From Trigonopsis variabilis (taxonomy: Eukaryota; Ascomycota; Trigonopsidomycetes; Trigonopsidales; Trigonopsidaceae): a stretch of 64,000 nucleotides of DNA. The notes beneath the pieces are model-generated. The model was not told where the DNA came from, searched no databases, and worked only from the letters and a program-made list of their open reading frames with translations. The stretch spans positions 1,054,001 through 1,118,000 of the forward strand of contig PPXM03000002.1 of assembly GCA_003707065.3 (NCBI GenBank), read 5' to 3'. The translations under genes and the position numbers were made by a program. Of this stretch, positions 22,103-32,124 are shown piece after piece. The stretch's first letter is position 1, and every line of letters starts with the position of its first letter.

Positions 22103-23302
22103 ATGCCTCGAACGGAATCAATAATATCTAGTCAATCGCTTCCTTATCTATCTTCTAGTCGTGATGATTTTAAAATCGCCTCTGAAGCTTTCGATGAACT
22201 GCGTTTGGCTTCAGCCAATTATAGGCAAAGCTTGGATATTTTGAGTGAATCAGGGAGCCGATTAGCGGATGCATTGCAGTCGTGTTCCAAGTTAAGGGGA
22301 TCCACCGATAGCTCGGAAGGATTTCTGGCGGCCGCCGGGCTAGAGTACATGGTCTCGAACCACCATCACGTCTTATCAGACACTATCCGCCGTTCATTTG
22401 AGGATGGAATGGGCAAGGATCTGGCAGAGTTCTACTCTCGAGCCCAGGAAAACAGGAAACAATATCTGGAAGAGCTTAACGAGCGATCATGTCAGTTAAG
22501 GAGGGCAGAGCTGGAGCATCTTCGATTATCAAAGAAGTCTCGCCGATCAACGATTGATTTGAATTTATTCCGCTCGGTATTACAGAACTTGACTTATCAG
22601 GTGGATCAGCTTGATCAACTGAAGCATGATTATTCAGATCGGTCGGTAGATCTTATCAACGAGATCTCGTCACGATTATTAGATAAGACGGCGAAAATAG
22701 TGAGGGCGCAGGTTGAGATATATGAGGCCATTGCAAGAAAGGGCTGGACTGGAGGAGGAATTGATGAGTTATTGTCTGATGCTGCAGACCCTTTCTCTTT
22801 GGAGGATGGAGAGGACTCTGCTAATGGGACTTTGTTTACCGTTCTACCCTCTCGATCAATATTACCGAATCGTCAATCTTCAGGTAACGATGGTGCATTT
22901 CTCCGGTCGATCTCGGATTCTAGTAATTTGCCAGCGTTTGAGTATGAAAACTTGGATGATCAACATACGTCCAATCTAAGTCCAATAGCGACACCTTCCT
23001 CTTTACAGACATATTCAAATGGGTCATTTTCACTTCCTGAGGCGTCAACGAAAACTGCCGATGGTCGCTTCCTTTCCGAAGTCTCAAACTCTTCTCCACA
23101 GAAAGAGCACGACCTTCATCCTGAGACTTCTTATTCATTATTAAAATCTATCCAAGAACATTCTACCGAAGATCTTTTAGAGACATTACCTGAAAATCCT
23201 TCTAGCAAGCAGTTAGATGATTCTGATGGCGAAGACGAAGCTGAGCAATCTGATGCGGCATCGGATAAAACAGCAATATTAGATGGGCCAGCGCATGACT
23301 GA
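22103..23302 (+). CDS. ivy1: Ivy1-like I-BAR-type phospholipid-binding protein (399 aa)
   Basis: Yeast Ivy1 binds Ypt7, Vps33 and phospholipids on the vacuole and links membrane state to TORC1/Fab1 signalling. Single exon. Residues ~20-235 match what I recall of fungal Ivy1 proteins: ASEAFDELRLASANYRQSL, AAAGLEYMVSNHHHVLSDT, RRSFEDGMGKDLAEF, a charged helix (LRRAELEHLRLSKKSRR), LTYQVDQLDQLKHDY and VRAQVEIYEAIARKGW. The remaining ~165 residues are Ser/Asp/Glu-rich and probably disordered. The start is the ATG at 22103; the upstream open stretch begins at a non-ATG codon. Recognition rests on remembered family patterns, so confidence is moderate; any BAR-like helical bundle protein is the alternative. 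Confidence 0.78.
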   Translation: MPRTESIISSQSLPYLSSSRDDFKIASEAFDELRLASANYRQSLDILSESGSRLADALQSCSKLRGSTDSSEGFLAAAGLEYMVSNHHHVLSDTIRRSFEDGMGKDLAEFYSRAQENRKQYLEELNERSCQLRRAELEHLRLSKKSRRSTIDLNLFRSVLQNLTYQVDQLDQLKHDYSDRSVDLINEISSRLLDKTAKIVRAQVEIYEAIARKGWTGGGIDELLSDAADPFSLEDGEDSANGTLFTVLPSRSILPNRQSSGNDGAFLRSISDSSNLPAFEYENLDDQHTSNLSPIATPSSLQTYSNGSFSLPEASTKTADGRFLSEVSNSSPQKEHDLHPETSYSLLKSIQEHSTEDLLETLPENPSSKQLDDSDGEDEAEQSDAASDKTAILDGPAHD

Positions 23303-23695
23303 AGTGATCGAATTGTGGAATATAAGACTTTCTGGGCCGTTTGGCGCGCTGATTATTACGCTTGAGCCAACAACTTCTTGTATTGGGTTCCCACGTTGAG
23401 CATTTACTGTCACTCTATGCACATGTATGTCTTTTTGTGGTACAATGGCGTGTAATAGGCCTTAATAAACCACTTCCCTGGTGTAGTACGATGTACTAAG
23501 TTGCAAGCATTAAAAAAAATGACCAGTCATCGCTGTCCAGTACCATGCATAACCAATCTCAACATCCAAGCTATAGCGATATCTCTCCCTCTCTATCAAG
23601 CCCTGAGACTACCGTTAAACTGGCCGGGAGAATACGCTACTTTTCCAGTCGAGATTTGGTTCAAGTGTTACACGCCAAGAGGGATTCCAACCACC
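23303..23695. other. prp16 upstream region
   Basis: About 390 nt. The prp16 frame stays open upstream with an in-frame ATG at 23519, but residues coded there look unlike Prp16. No other feature. Confidence 0.45.
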
Positions 23696-26600
23696 ATGCC
23701 TCCAGATGAGGATGCGTTTGTGGCGGGATTATCCAAGAAATTATCCCAACATCTTGGACGAGAGCTGCCTGGGGACTTTCTTGCTCGACAGCTTGTCAAT
23801 ATAGCTCGTCATCAACCTAATGAGGCCTCGTTTGCAAAGGCCTGTTCGAGTTTTGGAAGATTCGATTCTGAGTTTCTACATGAAGTTTATGACTCTATTT
23901 CTAAGGAAATTCCAAAGCAGTGTGTATCTATTGAGGCGAGAAAAGCTAACCAAGCAAGTTCGAGTCCGAAATCGGGAACCAGGGACAGACAATCGTCGTT
24001 TGTTTCCTCTAATTCTGATCACAGGCCGCCTCTATCAGCTATACATGATGATTCTGATCAGAGAGAAAGGAAAAAGCTCAAACTAGAAGATATAAAGCGA
24101 GAAGAAGAGACGGCAGTGGTGTTCAAGAGACGAGAGCCTACCAAGAATTCGTCACGACGCATCAAAAAAGAAGTCAATGACGAGGATACAATCGATAATG
24201 AAGTCCGAAAACCGGGATTATCAGAGAAGGCCTCTTCTCGACTAAAAGAGATTCGATCGTGGAGAGAAAAACAGCCCAATTCAAATGGAAGTGGACTGAA
24301 AGATCTTGTCAAGAATCAGGGTCACCATACAGTGAGACCAAAGAGAGAGCCGAAGCCAGATGCGGATGATTTTGAGGATGATCATAGAGGGGAATATGAA
24401 GATCCAGAGAGTCTAACGGCGCTAGACAGAGATTGGTACATGGGAGATGAGTATGGACATGCGATTGGAGACGAGACGCATAACCCGTTTGGAACAACGG
24501 CGCTTGAGGATGAAATGAAGGAGAAGAAGATCTTCCAACGACGGACCAAGCGGATGAGTCAGAGAGCGGTGGAAAGACAGAAAGATACGGATCTCTGGGA
24601 ATCTAACCGGATGAGGACGTCCGGTGTTGGAGGACAGCAAGCTGATATGGACTTTGATGATGAAGATGGAACTCGGATTCATGTTATTGTAAATCAACTG
24701 ATTCCTCCGTTCTTGGATGGAAGGAATGTGTTTACAAAACAAAAAGGCCCCATCTCTGCGGTCCGGGACGACCAGTCTGATCTCGCCCAGTTTGCCAAAA
24801 AAGGATCTGGCTTGGTTCGAGAGAGAAGGATGTTGATGGAGCGCCAACGACAAGCAAAAGATGCAGCAAGTATATCAGGAACTACCCTAGGTAATGTGAT
24901 GGGAGTTAAAGAGGATGAACAGGCCGATGAAGATCAGTCCAATCAATCGAACAAGTTTTCTGATCATATGAAGAAACCTGTGTCCACTGAAAGCGCCGCT
25001 GATCGCCGACGTCTCATCCAAGAACAGCGAAGGAGCCTACCAGCTTTTGCTGTTAGACAACAGTTACTCAATATAATAAGAGATAATCAAGTAGTCGTTG
25101 TTATTGGAGAGACAGGCTCGGGAAAAACGACACAATTGACTCAATTCCTGTACGAAGACGGATATGGGGCGCGAGGTATGATTGGATGTACGCAGCCCAG
25201 GCGTGTGGCTGCTATGAGCGTGGCCAAGCGAGTTTCAGAGGAGATGGACGTCGAACTGGGTACAAAAGTGGGGTATTCCATCCGTTTTGAGGACTGCACG
25301 AGCCCGAAGACTATTATCAAATACATGACTGATGGTGTGCTGTTGCGCGAATCCCTGGTTCAGAACGATTTGGAGAAATATTCGTGTATTATAATGGACG
25401 AAGCCCATGAAAGGGCTCTTAACACAGATGTCCTGATGGGACTATTTAAGGGGATCTTGGCCCGAAGACAAGATATCAAGCTAATTGTTACTTCCGCTAC
25501 TATGAATGCTGACCGATTTGCTCGGTTCTATGGAGGTTGTCCTCAGTTCACGATTCCTGGGCGTACCTTCCCCGTCGATGTCTTATTTTCAAAATCACCT
25601 TGCCCTGATTATGTCGAAGCAGCTGTAAAACAGGTTCTGAGTATACACTTGACAGCTGGAAAGGGAGACATCCTTGTTTTCATGACTGGTCAGGAAGACA
25701 TCGAAGTTACTTGCGAAGTGATAGCTGATCGATTAAAGAGCTTAGATGAGCCGCCACCACTAGAGATTCTGCCCATTTATTCTCAGATGCCAGCTGATCT
25801 TCAGGCCAAGATCTTTGATCAAGCGAAAGAAGGCGTCCGCAAAGTAATTGTGGCAACGAACATTGCTGAAACCTCGCTGACAGTCAATGGCATAGCATTT
25901 GTGGTCGACAGTGGCTATTCCAAGTTAAAAGTATACAATCCTAAAGTGGGAATGGATGCTCTTCAGATCACCCCGATATCCCAAGCGAACGCAAACCAAA
26001 GATCGGGTCGAGCAGGTAGGACGGGACCAGGTAAGGCTTATCGGCTATACACTGAGCATGCCTATCAAGAAGAGATGTATGTCCAGACTATTCCCGAGAT
26101 TCAACGGACAAATTTAGCCAATACGCTACTACTGCTTAAATCTTTGGGTCTTAATGACTTGCTGGATTTTGATTTTATGGACCCCCCTCCTCAGGACACG
26201 ATGAACGTGTCTCTCTACGAACTTTGGGCTCTTGGAGCTTTGGATGATCGCGGGAACTTGACCAGCTTGGGTACAAAAATGGCTAATTTCCCTGTTGAGC
26301 CTTCACTATCCAAACTGCTATTGGCTTCCGTGGACTACGGCTGCAGCAGCGAGATGCTGACTATCGTCGCCATGTTGTCTGTACCTAGCGTATTCTACAG
26401 ACCAAAGGAGCGAGCTGAAGAGTCTGATAGTGCGAGAGAGAAGTTTTTTGTCTCGGAATCGGATCACCTGACCTTGTTGCACGTTTATACGCAGTGGACG
26501 TCTAATAGATGCTCAGACACCTGGTGCAGTCGCCATTTTCTTCACCCCAAAGCACTCCGTCGAGCCAGGGAGATCCGTGACCAGCTCAAAGATATCATGA

Positions 26601-27115
26601 CTAATCAACGAATCCCAATTATTTCCCTGGGAACTGAATGGGATCCCATCCGAAAGTGTATATGTTCAGGATATTTCCATCAGGCTGCCAAAGTTAAAGG
26701 TATCGGGGAGTATATCAACCTTAGGACTTCGGTAACTGTCCAGCTTCATCCTACGTCGGCCCTTTATGGATTGGGCTATCTTCCAGACTACGTTGTCTAC
26801 CATGAACTGATTCTTACCTCGAAAGAATACATGTCAACCGTCACAGCGGTTGATCCCAGGTGGCTTGCCGAGCTCGGTGGGGTGTTTTATTCTATCCATG
26901 AACGGGATTCTTCCGGGTTTGTGATAAATTCCATCGACCAAAGCAATCCGGTTGAGGAACGAATCAGGCGAGTGATTGAGGAAGATGAACAGAAAGCCAA
27001 GGATGATGAGGAAAAGAAGAAAGCAAGGGATCGTGCCAAGCAACAAACATCCTCTAAAGCCGTCGCGTTTGGGATGAAGAGGAGGTCTCTAGGTCCGAAA
27101 TTCCACCGGCGTTGA
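23696..27115 (+). CDS. prp16: Pre-mRNA splicing ATP-dependent RNA helicase Prp16 (DEAH, DHX38), 1139 aa
   Basis: DEAH-box ATPase that remodels the spliceosome between the two catalytic steps. Single long exon. The N-terminal ~430 residues are charged, with an SF3b/Prp16-type stretch ([16 protein letters not shown]). RecA1: [10 protein letters not shown] (~471), [12 protein letters not shown] (~568), SAT. RecA2: NIAETSLT and [13 protein letters not shown] (~768). Then winged-helix, ratchet and OB domains with Prp16-specific text: [53 protein letters not shown]. The C-terminus is basic. The start [12 protein letters not shown] was chosen because the preceding 65 open codons begin from a non-ATG codon. 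Its presence suits an intron-rich genome. Confidence 0.97.
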   Translation: MPPDEDAFVAGLSKKLSQHLGRELPGDFLARQLVNIARHQPNEASFAKACSSFGRFDSEFLHEVYDSISKEIPKQCVSIEARKANQASSSPKSGTRDRQSSFVSSNSDHRPPLSAIHDDSDQRERKKLKLEDIKREEETAVVFKRREPTKNSSRRIKKEVNDEDTIDNEVRKPGLSEKASSRLKEIRSWREKQPNSNGSGLKDLVKNQGHHTVRPKREPKPDADDFEDDHRGEYEDPESLTALDRDWYMGDEYGHAIGDETHNPFGTTALEDEMKEKKIFQRRTKRMSQRAVERQKDTDLWESNRMRTSGVGGQQADMDFDDEDGTRIHVIVNQLIPPFLDGRNVFTKQKGPISAVRDDQSDLAQFAKKGSGLVRERRMLMERQRQAKDAASISGTTLGNVMGVKEDEQADEDQSNQSNKFSDHMKKPVSTESAADRRRLIQEQRRSLPAFAVRQQLLNIIRDNQVVVVIGETGSGKTTQLTQFLYEDGYGARGMIGCTQPRRVAAMSVAKRVSEEMDVELGTKVGYSIRFEDCTSPKTIIKYMTDGVLLRESLVQNDLEKYSCIIMDEAHERALNTDVLMGLFKGILARRQDIKLIVTSATMNADRFARFYGGCPQFTIPGRTFPVDVLFSKSPCPDYVEAAVKQVLSIHLTAGKGDILVFMTGQEDIEVTCEVIADRLKSLDEPPPLEILPIYSQMPADLQAKIFDQAKEGVRKVIVATNIAETSLTVNGIAFVVDSGYSKLKVYNPKVGMDALQITPISQANANQRSGRAGRTGPGKAYRLYTEHAYQEEMYVQTIPEIQRTNLANTLLLLKSLGLNDLLDFDFMDPPPQDTMNVSLYELWALGALDDRGNLTSLGTKMANFPVEPSLSKLLLASVDYGCSSEMLTIVAMLSVPSVFYRPKERAEESDSAREKFFVSESDHLTLLHVYTQWTSNRCSDTWCSRHFLHPKALRRAREIRDQLKDIMTNQRIPIISLGTEWDPIRKCICSGYFHQAAKVKGIGEYINLRTSVTVQLHPTSALYGLGYLPDYVVYHELILTSKEYMSTVTAVDPRWLAELGGVFYSIHERDSSGFVINSIDQSNPVEERIRRVIEEDEQKAKDDEEKKKARDRAKQQTSSKAVAFGMKRRSLGPKFHRR

Positions 27116-27308
27116 TTTTGGATGTATATTAGTATCTCTGTATTTATGGTGTATATAGCATGAGTTGGATTTTGAGTTGATCAATCCGCTGTAGGCCAGC
27201 TATGTGAGATCATGGGAGATACTGGAAGAAGCAACAGGAAGGTCCTCTTGCGGCCTGCCAAGGGATGGTAGAGGTAGATCCTGTCGAGTTGGTAAATGCA
27301 ATGAATGG
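27116..27308. other. prp16 3' region
   Basis: Short convergent spacer between prp16 and the small zinc-finger frame; nothing recognised. Confidence 0.4.
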
Positions 27309-27587
27309 TCAACCTACTGAATCGCGGCTAGCATGTTTGACTTTAACATGACGACGCATTGCTCGGGTATTCTTGATCTTATACCTGCATAATGGGCAGT
27401 GGAAAAGCTGGTCAATTGCTTTTCTATCGATCCGAAGACCACTTTCCCCATGATGTATCCAAATCGTTTGCTGATGGACGTCCTCCTGGTGCTTGCGTGG
27501 ATTGCCAGGTACATTGTCTTTGCAGCGCTTGCAATAATTCAACGGAGTCGTGGCACTGTTAATAAAAATGGTTTGCTGCATATTCAT
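27309..27587 (-). CDS. Small protein with two C2H2-like zinc fingers (92 aa), unrecognised
   Basis: From ATG (MNMQQTIFINS) the frame encodes two Cys2His2 patterns: CKRCKDNVPGNPRKHQEDVH (CxxC, 10 residues, H, 4, H) and CPLCRYKIKNTRAMRRHVKVKH (CxxC, 12, H, 4, H), separated by ~27 residues with IWIHHGESGLRIDRKAIDQLF. The second fits a classic finger, the first is slightly short. Paired fingers with such a linker occur in short fungal proteins, some near mobile elements, but no transposase or terminal repeat is seen here. It could be an intact small nucleic-acid-binding protein or a leftover exon. The frame continues upstream to 27620 without ATG. Confidence 0.45.
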   Translation of the reverse strand: MNMQQTIFINSATTPLNYCKRCKDNVPGNPRKHQEDVHQQTIWIHHGESGLRIDRKAIDQLFHCPLCRYKIKNTRAMRRHVKVKHASRDSVG

Positions 27588-28272
27588 GACGATCAGACAG
27601 GGGTAATAAGATAGAAGCAAGGCTCATCCCTGGCTGTAACAGGCAAGATAGTTAGGCTCATCCAATGATGAGAGAGAACTTCGTCGAACGTAGATATAAT
27701 TTCGAGCGTGCTCTTTCTAACTTTTTGCAAACGAGCTCGTTCCTAAGGCATGAACGAATCCTGACAGTGCTCTTCGCCCTAGCCCTTCGAAAACCGTGAA
27801 CCATTGCTCCTATGTACCTTGATCGACTGTATTAGGACATATTACTCTTCCTCAAAGCACTTTAGCGTTGTCTGAAAACGTTGTTGTGCATTTCCGCTCT
27901 TTGTTAATGCACAGAGATCTGCCTAAAAGTTGAGCATACTCTTGGCGGGTGTCACTTGTCAACGGGCGGCTTTGTCGAGTCAGAAAAAAAAAGCCTGTCC
28001 GCACCCGTATAATTAATGCAGAAATTATTTTAAGCTGAAAGTTTAATTCAAGAATCACATTTTGTTTATCTGTTTTCAGTACAAGATTTTTTCTCTCTAT
28101 AGAACAGTCATCATATTCCATCAAGCCGATGGGTATGAAATAAGAACGTGTAATATTTGTGAAATCTTGTTTCATAAGCGCAAGAACTACACACAAAGCA
28201 TGAACCTGGCACTAGAGCACAAGGTAAGTACACCAAATACACCAAAATAACTATACTACAAGTGCAGACTTT
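27588..28272. other. Spacer downstream of cdc73
   Basis: About 690 nt. Overlapping short frames (27852..28196 and 28062..28250) have no recognised domain; no gene is called. Confidence 0.45.
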
Positions 28273-29458
28273 TCATGAGCGGCCCTTACCCACCCAACCT
28301 CTGGCTGCCATCCATTTTTCAAGATTCTCCCAAATTTTTTCAGAGATCTCACGATCCCTGAATCGGCGGTTGCGGTCAAGAGTGATGTGCTCGACGTTCC
28401 AAGACTTGACGGGAGGAGGGAGACTATCGCCGTTATAAGTCACACAGAAGCCCTTGACATGCTGGAAGAGAAGATGAGGATCACTCCATTTATAAGATTT
28501 GAACTGCCACGTCTGACCAGTTGTGAAGACAGCGACTACTCGATCCCAATAGTCGGGTTTGAACAAGTCAGTCGAATCGACGACAATGAACTTGAAGGTT
28601 CCCCCTAATCGAGGAGACTGCCTAGATAGAGCTAATAGATTGGCTCCTCCAGAGGCCGAAGGTGCGGTAAAAGTTCCTCTTTCGAGGAAATCTTTGACGT
28701 TGGATTGGTTAATGAGGGCAGAAGCGGAAGGGGAAAGAATGATAATTGGATCACGATCTAGAATGTCAGAAGGAGATAATTTAAGGATATACTTTTAGAA
28801 CGGCTCACAGAGGCTGTCTGGCTAGGCTGAGAAGAGCGAGAGCGGTGCCTGGAGATGAAGAGTTCATATGCCTCCCGGCGTACATGGGAGAAATCCTAGT
28901 GGTTAGTAAAAGAACAGACAAAGAGACCAGTCATACCGTAGGTTTGATACCTCTTAGGACGGTTGAATGATTGACCAAGGCCCGTTCAGTTGAATAGAGC
29001 TCTTGCAGCCTAGGGTCAAGCTGTCGTTTCAGTCGAGAAGCAGTTTTCTTGACTGGTTTCTCGGGTTCAGACGATCCAATGTATTCACTCTTATCATTAG
29101 ATCCGCTCAGCCAGCCGATTAGGTCGCTTCGTTCAGCAAAACTAAGGTTTTCAATGTCTTTGTCGGTACATTGGGAGAGATAATCGGCGACGTTGAGTGT
29201 TCGCAGCATCCAACAGAAATAAATCGCTCTCAAGCTGACTTTTTTGCTTCCTTCTCGTTTAGTGAATCGAGTCGGCTCATCTAGTGCCAAAACGACGGGG
29301 CCAGACTTGAGAGACAACCTTAGATGGGTGGCTTTCGAGATGTCCTGGACAGTCTCATTGGATCCAGCATCAGAATTGTCAGTCAACTCAGGCTCCTTTT
29401 GTTCTTTGATGGCTGCTCGCAACAAAGTTAACGAGTCTTTATCTGATGAGTCGGCCAT
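28273..29458 (-). CDS. cdc73: Cdc73/parafibromin, Paf1 complex subunit (369 aa, 3 exons)
   Basis: Component of the Paf1 complex that travels with RNA polymerase II and promotes H2B ubiquitylation and elongation. Exons 29458..28937, 28895..28793, 28757..28273; introns 41 and 35 nt, sum in frame. N-terminal half: LRAIYFCWMLRTLNVADYL and ALVNHSTVLRGIKPT|DFSHVRREAYELF. The C-terminal Ras-like Cdc73 domain starts RDPIIILSPSASALINQSNV and carries VKDFLERGTF, FKFIVVDSTDLFKPDYWDRV, VAVFTTGQTWQFKSYKW and NVEHITLDRNRRFRDREI, highly diagnostic. The middle exon supplies a short Ser/Arg linker. Divergent from the PDI gene across ~775 nt. Confidence 0.96.
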
Positions 29459-30233
29459 GGTTGACGGTTGCTGCGACGTCTACAGATTCGAGCTAAGCAA
29501 GTAGGGCTCCCTTTCTGATGAACTCTCAGACGCTTCTCTACGATCGTCTCACTAACGACATGGTGGCTTTTAACAGGATTTATTCCGTCCAGTCTAAGGA
29601 TTTGCATCAGAAATAGTAGTTGTGAGAGTTTATGACCATTTTCGCAGACAAACCCCGCATAAAAATTTGGATCAAAGAATAGATTCAAGTAAAGCAACAA
29701 ATCTTCACGACAATGAGACCTCACCAAGAGATATAAATACTAGAAGATAGCCTGAGCAGACTTTATGATGCAAAGAAAGCATCAGCGCAAAAGCTTTGGA
29801 CGAAACCTCTGCAATATAACTGACAGTCTCTGCGACTTTATCAATTTCCCTATATCCCTTTAAAACGTCTATTGTTCATCTCTTTTAAGTGAAGCACCGT
29901 ATCATGTTGGCGCACGACGTTGCATTATAAATAAAAGGTGGTTGGCAAGATCAACGGTGTCTGTGATGCCCTCTTCAGCTTTGAGACAGACGACACAGGG
30001 AGGCATATTTCTTTTTTTTTTTGTAGATCTGGAACAACGCGCAAGGTCTAATTAAGGACTCAGCAGTATGTTAGACGATCCATGGTGTTCTATACTGCGA
30101 ACGTGGTCTCCTTGTATTGATAGATTACCTAAGCTGGTTCGACTGTGTAACCTTGTCTTCACACAAAAACAAGCCCTTCTTTACCCATCACCAAAACCAG
30201 GGGCCAAGCAGACTTTTTGTCTATAATAACGTC
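29459..30233. other. Divergent region cdc73 / PDI-like gene
   Basis: Contains a TATAAATA-like stretch near 29929-29936 and a T run at 30012-30021. A 99-residue minus frame crosses 29428-29727 without features. No RNA gene was recognised. Confidence 0.45.
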
Positions 30234-32124
30234 ATGTTGCACCTTGTTATATATTTGTTCACTCTTTTAATAGGCGTGCACGGGTTGTCTGGAAGTAATA
30301 TTGAAATAGAACCAGTTGAGTTGACGCCTTCTACGTTTGAATCGTTGCTGTCGAATGGTATTTGGTAAGATCCGGATTAATAATAGAGACTGACTCTATA
30401 GGTGGGTGAAATTCTATTCTCCTCATTGTCCGCATTGTATTTCAATTGCCCCTGCGTGGATCGGTACCTTTGAGACGTTTAAAGATGACCAAACGCTCGA
30501 AAAGATCAATATGGCCAGCGTCGATTGTATTGCTTATGGAGATATCTGTATGCAGGAGGGCGTTAAAGGATTTCCGACGTTCAAAGTCTACCAAGACGGT
30601 GTGCTTGTCGAGGAGAGTCCAAGAAAGGAGCTCACCAATAAAAAGCAGATGATTGAATATGGGCACAAATTGAGTAATGGGGCGAGTAGAACCGAAGGAT
30701 CAAATCAGGACTCGCTGGCAGTTGCTTCCTACACAGCAAAGGAGCATACGCCAAACGTTGATGGGAAATCGGTGGTTTTGAATGGAACTTCATTTGACGA
30801 TCTCGTCAAGAAATCCTCCGAAGGATGGTTGATCAAGTTCTATGCCCCATGGTGTCCTCACTGCCAGGCACTCAGAGAAAGCTGGGACCAGATGGCCCAT
30901 TTGATGGAAGGGAAAGTCAATATCGGCGAAGTCAACTGCGAGGAAGAAAAGGCGCTGTGCCGAGATGCCGCCATCCAGAGCTTTCCTACTATCTTCTTTT
31001 ACTTTGGCCCGGAGCGCACCGAGTACAAAGGACTGCGTGCTCTGGGCGATCTGAGCAATTTCGCTAAACAAGCGAGCGAGAGTCTTCCGAAATATGTTAA
31101 TGAGACCTCGTTCAAGGCGGTCAGTGAAAAAGAAGATGTGATGTTTATCTACTTCTATGATGAAAGCACATCCAAAGAGGACTTTTTAGCTCTCGACCGA
31201 GTCTCAGTTGATGCTCTAGGGAAGGCTCGAATCTATAAGACAGACTCTCCGGAGCTGGCCAAGCAATTTAATATTAAGCAGTTTCCTCGGTTGATGGTCA
31301 TTAAAGGCGAATGGACCCAGGAGTATCCATCGACTAGTCCTCGTGAAATTCGGGATCTGGATCGACTGAAGGACTGGATCTCATCTCTATGGTACCCTCT
31401 GTGCCCAGAATTGACGTCTGAAAGTGCAGATGGTCTGATGAAGAATAAAATTCTTGCTATCGCTATTCTCGATAAAAATGACCCCGATTTCTCAGTCCAT
31501 AAGCGTGAAATGGAGCGAGCTGCTATCGAATGGATGCAATATCGAACTGATAAAGAGCGGGAACAACGAGATGAACTACGAGACCGAAAGACGTTGGTTC
31601 TCAAGGAAGCCGAAGATAAGGGCGACCAACGCGCGGTTGAGGAAGCAATGACGATTCGCGTCGAACCTCGATTGCTTCCTCAAATAAGTTTTGTATGGGT
31701 TGATGGCATTTTCTGGCAACGATGGCTGAAGACGACATTTGGACTAAACATTGCGGACGTTGGAGGGCCAAGGGTGTTCATTTACGACGATCGAAAGAAG
31801 CGATACTGGGATCAATGCCCAGGCTTTGGCCGCGTGCCGATGTCTCGAACGAGAATCCTGGACTTTGTTATCAAAGTCGCGACCAACCACCCTGATCTTA
31901 ATCATATCTCTACCGTTGGAATCGTAAGCTCGGCCTATATTTCCATCAAGATCTTTGCTCAAGACCATCCACGCTGGTTTTTCGTGATTCTCATGTCGCT
32001 GATTGGTGCCGGAGTCTATTATCGTTATTGCTGCGCCCGCCCCCAGCACAAACATGATACAAGATCCCTGCTACCTTTGAGCCATACTAATGTGATAACA
32101 TCGCCGGCTGAAAAGGCAGATTAG
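30234..32124 (+). CDS. Membrane-anchored ER thioredoxin/PDI-family protein, Eps1-like (617 aa)
   Basis: Probably a disulfide isomerase or chaperone of the ER acting in membrane-protein quality control, as yeast Eps1. Exons 30234..30364 and 30402..32124; the 37-nt intron splits Trp in NGIWWVKFYS. Signal peptide at residues 1-18 (MLHLVIYLFTLLIGVHG). First thioredoxin domain with CPHC at 53-56 (FYSPHCPHC), second with CPHC at 195-198 (FYAPWCPHC), a third thioredoxin-like domain without cysteine pair around 300-400, then a coiled, charged region, a further domain, a single membrane span near 569-585 (WFFVILMSLIGAGVYY) and a short cytosolic tail without HDEL or an evident KKxx. Both active sites are CPHC rather than the usual CGHC, which Eps1 shares at its first site. 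Confidence 0.87.

Noticed and set aside
29428-29727. 99-codon minus frame upstream of cdc73
   Set aside because: Overlaps the cdc73 start region and shows no protein features.
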